A stretch of 64,000 nucleotides of DNA from JAGDZR01 sp049115695 (GTDB taxonomy: Bacteria > Bacteroidota > Bacteroidia > Cytophagales > Cyclobacteriaceae), in NCBI GenBank assembly GCA_049115695.1, contig JAGDZR010000012.1, positions 1 to 64,000 on the forward strand. Direction: 5' to 3'. The notes beneath the pieces are model-generated. The model was not told the DNA's origin and made no database searches. It saw only the letters and a list, made by a program, of their open reading frames with translations. Made by a program: the position numbers and the translations under genes. Below, in pieces: positions 62,096-64,000 of the stretch (positions are counted from its first letter, which is position 1; each line of letters begins with the position of its first letter).

Positions 62096-63559
62096 ATGAA
62101 AAACCTAACCTACTTCTTGGCGATAGTTATTGTCGCAATCTCTTGTGATACCAAAACAGCAAGTCAGATAAAGGCCGAAACCGTTGTTCCGATTGATTCG
62201 GCTGTAATACGTTCAGAAGCCATATTTACTAACTATTGTTCCAGTTGTCATGGAGCCAGAATGCAGGCCTTTGTAGATCGTAAGTGGAAATACGGGAACG
62301 AACCAGATTCTTTGTTTGCCACTATTACAAATGGTAGAGGTGGAGGAGAAGCCGGAATGCCTTCTTTTAGTGCCACATTTTCCGATGAACAGGTCAACGA
62401 GCTGGTTGCCTATATCAGAACGGGCATTGAGAATGTAGATGAATATAAGTTCCAGGAAGTAGCATTGGAGCCAGACACTTTTCAATCTGAAGATTTTGCC
62501 TATATCATTGACACAGTAGCTTCTGGTTTTTCGAGCGTTTGGGGAATCGCTTTCTTGCCCAACAATGATATGCTCGTGACTGATAAATCGGGCGAACTAT
62601 ATCGAATAGATGAGTATGAAAATAAAACTCAAATTAGAGGAGTCCCTCCATTAAGATATGAGGGGCAGGGAGGTTTGATGGATGTGGAAGTGCATCCGGA
62701 TTTTGAAAGCAATTCAACGGTCTACCTTACCTATTCTATTTTCAAACCAGAAGGTGAAGATACACTCACCACTACTGCAGTATCGAGATTTGTTTTGGAT
62801 AATGATGAACTCAAGGAAGGGGATTTGATCTTTGAAGCGCTTCCATATTCAACAAGAAGACATCACTACGGTTCTCGATTAGAGTTCGATGATGAAGGGT
62901 ACCTATTTGTCACGGTTGGAGATCGAGGAGCAAGAAATGAGAATCCGCAGAACTTGTCATTATTCCCGGGAAAGGTGCATCGGATCTATGACGATGGTCG
63001 CATCCCGGAGGATAATCCATTTGTAAATGTTGATACCGCTGTAGCTAGTGTATACTCCTATGGGCACAGAAATCCACAAGGTATCACCAAGCACCCTGTA
63101 ACTGGAAAGATGTGGGAGCATGAGCATGGACCAAGAGGAGGAGATGAGCTTAATATTATCGAGGCAGGGTTGAATTATGGATGGCCGATTGTTTCGTATG
63201 GGATCAATTACGATGGCACTGTATTTACCTCTCAGACGTCTAAAGATGGTATGCAGCAGCCCAACTTGTTTTGGGTGCCGTCAATCGCCCCTTGTGGGAT
63301 GGATTTTGTGGAAAGCGATAAGTATCCGGGATGGGATGGCCATCTGCTGGTTGGATCATTGCGGTTTGAATACCTGAATCTGTGTAAGGTGGAAGGAGAC
63401 AAGGTGATTTCCGAAGAAAAGCTATTGAAGAATATTGGCAGGGTTCGGGTTGTTCGGCAAGGCAATGATGGCTACATCTATGTAGGTGTTGAGCGTCCTG
63501 GAGCCATTTACCGCATTGTTCCGGAAGATGAATTTGCGATGGTGAACACCTTTTTGTAA
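62096..63559 (+). CDS. Haem-containing PQQ-type sugar dehydrogenase, lipoprotein
   Basis: 487 residues. Lipoprotein signal (IVAISC), then a cytochrome c domain with CSSCH (about 49-53) and a later methionine ligand candidate in GGEAGMPSF, then a six-bladed propeller of the glucose/sorbosone dehydrogenase family (SSVWGIAFLPNNDMLVTDKSG; GQGGLMDVEVHPDF; SYGHRNPQG; EHEHGPRGGDELNIIEAGLNYGWP). Such enzymes oxidise sugars in the periplasm and pass electrons to cytochrome c. In many relatives the haem domain is C-terminal; here it is N-terminal. Substrate unknown; no clear link to the alginate genes. Confidence 0.9.
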   Translation: MKNLTYFLAIVIVAISCDTKTASQIKAETVVPIDSAVIRSEAIFTNYCSSCHGARMQAFVDRKWKYGNEPDSLFATITNGRGGGEAGMPSFSATFSDEQVNELVAYIRTGIENVDEYKFQEVALEPDTFQSEDFAYIIDTVASGFSSVWGIAFLPNNDMLVTDKSGELYRIDEYENKTQIRGVPPLRYEGQGGLMDVEVHPDFESNSTVYLTYSIFKPEGEDTLTTTAVSRFVLDNDELKEGDLIFEALPYSTRRHHYGSRLEFDDEGYLFVTVGDRGARNENPQNLSLFPGKVHRIYDDGRIPEDNPFVNVDTAVASVYSYGHRNPQGITKHPVTGKMWEHEHGPRGGDELNIIEAGLNYGWPIVSYGINYDGTVFTSQTSKDGMQQPNLFWVPSIAPCGMDFVESDKYPGWDGHLLVGSLRFEYLNLCKVEGDKVISEEKLLKNIGRVRVVRQGNDGYIYVGVERPGAIYRIVPEDEFAMVNTFL

Positions 63560-63593
63560 GTGGCCTGGAGCTTATATACTAAGCGGTTTTCAT

Positions 63594-63623
63594 CCCATTG
63601 TTGGTGATATCACCAACAATGGG
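63594..63623. terminator. Perfect 30-bp palindrome between convergent genes
   Basis: Arms of 15 bp (CCCATTGTTGGTGAT / ATCACCAACAATGGG) without a spacer. It lies between the convergent dehydrogenase and polymerase genes, so a bidirectional terminator is the simplest reading, though neither side has a clear T-run. Confidence 0.6.
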
Positions 63624-63628
63624 TCAAA

Positions 63629-64000
63629 TCACACTTCCAACTTCAGGTAATTCAGTCGCTGCATATAGGTAATCTCAAGGCTGATGGCGTCAAACTCTTC
63701 GATGACTCTGCCATCCAACTGGTAAACACCCCGGCCCAATGTGGGAAATTGCTTGGCCACAGGGGGAAAGTGAACAGTGTCTATAAAGTCTCCCTGCTCG
63801 TCGATGAAAGTGCCAAAAAACATGCGGTCACCTTTTGAGGTGCTGGTGTTTTTAACGGTAACCATGTAGCCAATCATTCTTACATGTCGATTGATCATTT
63901 GAGGAAGTTGTTTTGCCATGATGCATTTTTCGGGGCGGCTCTCTAGTAGTTTAAACGCACTTGTCAGCGGAAACCCAAGCAGTTCTATTTGATCATAGAT
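63629..64000 (-). CDS. DNA polymerase III alpha subunit family protein, C-terminal part (partial)
   Basis: The frame enters from the right edge (IYDQIELLGFPLTSAFKLLES...) and ends with a TGA at 63629, giving about 123 residues. The sequence NRHVRMIGYMVTVKNTSTSK, RMFFGTFIDEQGDFIDTVHFPP and RGVYQLDGRVIEEFD resembles the OB-fold tail of DnaE-type polymerases of Bacteroidota. I cannot tell from this piece whether it is the main replicative enzyme or a second DnaE-like polymerase of the DnaE2 type; the ending suggests the latter kind of short protein. An internal ATG at 63919 is not the true start. Confidence 0.8.
   Translation of the reverse strand: MYDQIELLGFPLTSAFKLLESRPEKCIMAKQLPQMINRHVRMIGYMVTVKNTSTSKGDRMFFGTFIDEQGDFIDTVHFPPVAKQFPTLGRGVYQLDGRVIEEFDAISLEITYMQRLNYLKLEV

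Noticed and set aside
1..64000. CRISPR array, insertion sequence, prophage, rRNA or tRNA gene
   Set aside because: No regularly spaced repeats, transposase or integrase frames, phage proteins, or clover-leaf/rRNA sequences were recognised.

Overview
The window looks like a chromosomal segment of a marine alginate-degrading Bacteroidota, probably of the order Cytophagales. The evidence is AT-rich DNA, SusC/SusD pairs, T9SS C-terminal sorting domains, FecI/FecR-TonB receptor units, a promoter type TTG-N19/21-TAnnTTTG, and the gene content. No rRNA, tRNA, CRISPR array, insertion sequence or phage gene was seen. Genus cannot be fixed from the sequence alone.

Layout. (1) Positions 1-5.0 kb, minus strand: a cytochrome c maturation protein (CcsB/ResB-CcsA fusion, running off the left edge) and nrfHA, the ammonia-forming nitrite reductase. 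(2) 5.2-7.1 kb: a methyl-accepting chemotaxis protein. (3) 7.1-12.2 kb, minus: an ECF sigma factor / FecR / STN-TonB receptor / DUF4249-type lipoprotein cell-surface signalling unit. (4) 12.5-16.2 kb, minus: a stand-alone CheY-like receiver and a periplasmic-propeller histidine kinase, bracketed by an imperfect intergenic repeat. (5) 16.7-34.9 kb: first alginate block with a FadR-type regulator, PKD lipoprotein, SusC/SusD, PL17 oligoalginate lyase, SDR reductase, PL7 lyase, a second FadR-type regulator, a secreted beta-helix protein with Ig-like and T9SS domains, and a large secreted enzyme with two PL7 domains. (6) 35.1-38.9 kb, minus: a DEAD-box helicase and a GH20 hexosaminidase, which interrupt the alginate genes. 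(7) 39.2-56.0 kb: second alginate block with an orphan sugar-binding protein, a third FadR-type regulator, SusC/SusD, KdgF, MFS transporter, two SDRs, two PL7 lipoproteins, a PL6 lyase, a surface lipoprotein and an atypical Nramp-like transporter. (8) 56.2-61.9 kb: LacI-controlled central metabolism with a PPi-type phosphofructokinase, two PfkB kinases, a thioesterase, lacI and KDPG aldolase. (9) 62.1-64 kb: a haem-containing PQQ-type sugar dehydrogenase and the 3' end of a DNA polymerase III alpha gene.

How it works together (inference from known families): secreted and surface PL7/PL6 enzymes cut alginate, SusC/D import the oligomers, PL17 releases unsaturated monouronate, and KdgF converts it towards DEH. 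SDRs reduce DEH to KDG, KDG kinase makes KDPG and the aldolase makes pyruvate plus glyceraldehyde-3-phosphate. Two regulatory layers are visible in the DNA. A palindrome around AATTGGTCGACCAATT recurs at five places beside alginate genes and fits the FadR-type regulators. A different LacI-type palindrome (TGTAAACGATTACG and relatives) sits before the phosphofructokinase, lacI and KDG kinase genes, in two cases against a recognisable Bacteroidota promoter.

Most notable: the composite FadR-type operator family shared by dispersed genes; the tandem PL7-PL7 enzyme; the divergently transcribed beta-helix protein sharing its operator region; an Nramp homologue lacking the metal-binding residues, translationally coupled to a lipoprotein; an orphan periplasmic binding protein under an alginate-type operator; and a PPi-type phosphofructokinase overlapping a divergent KDG-kinase paralogue.
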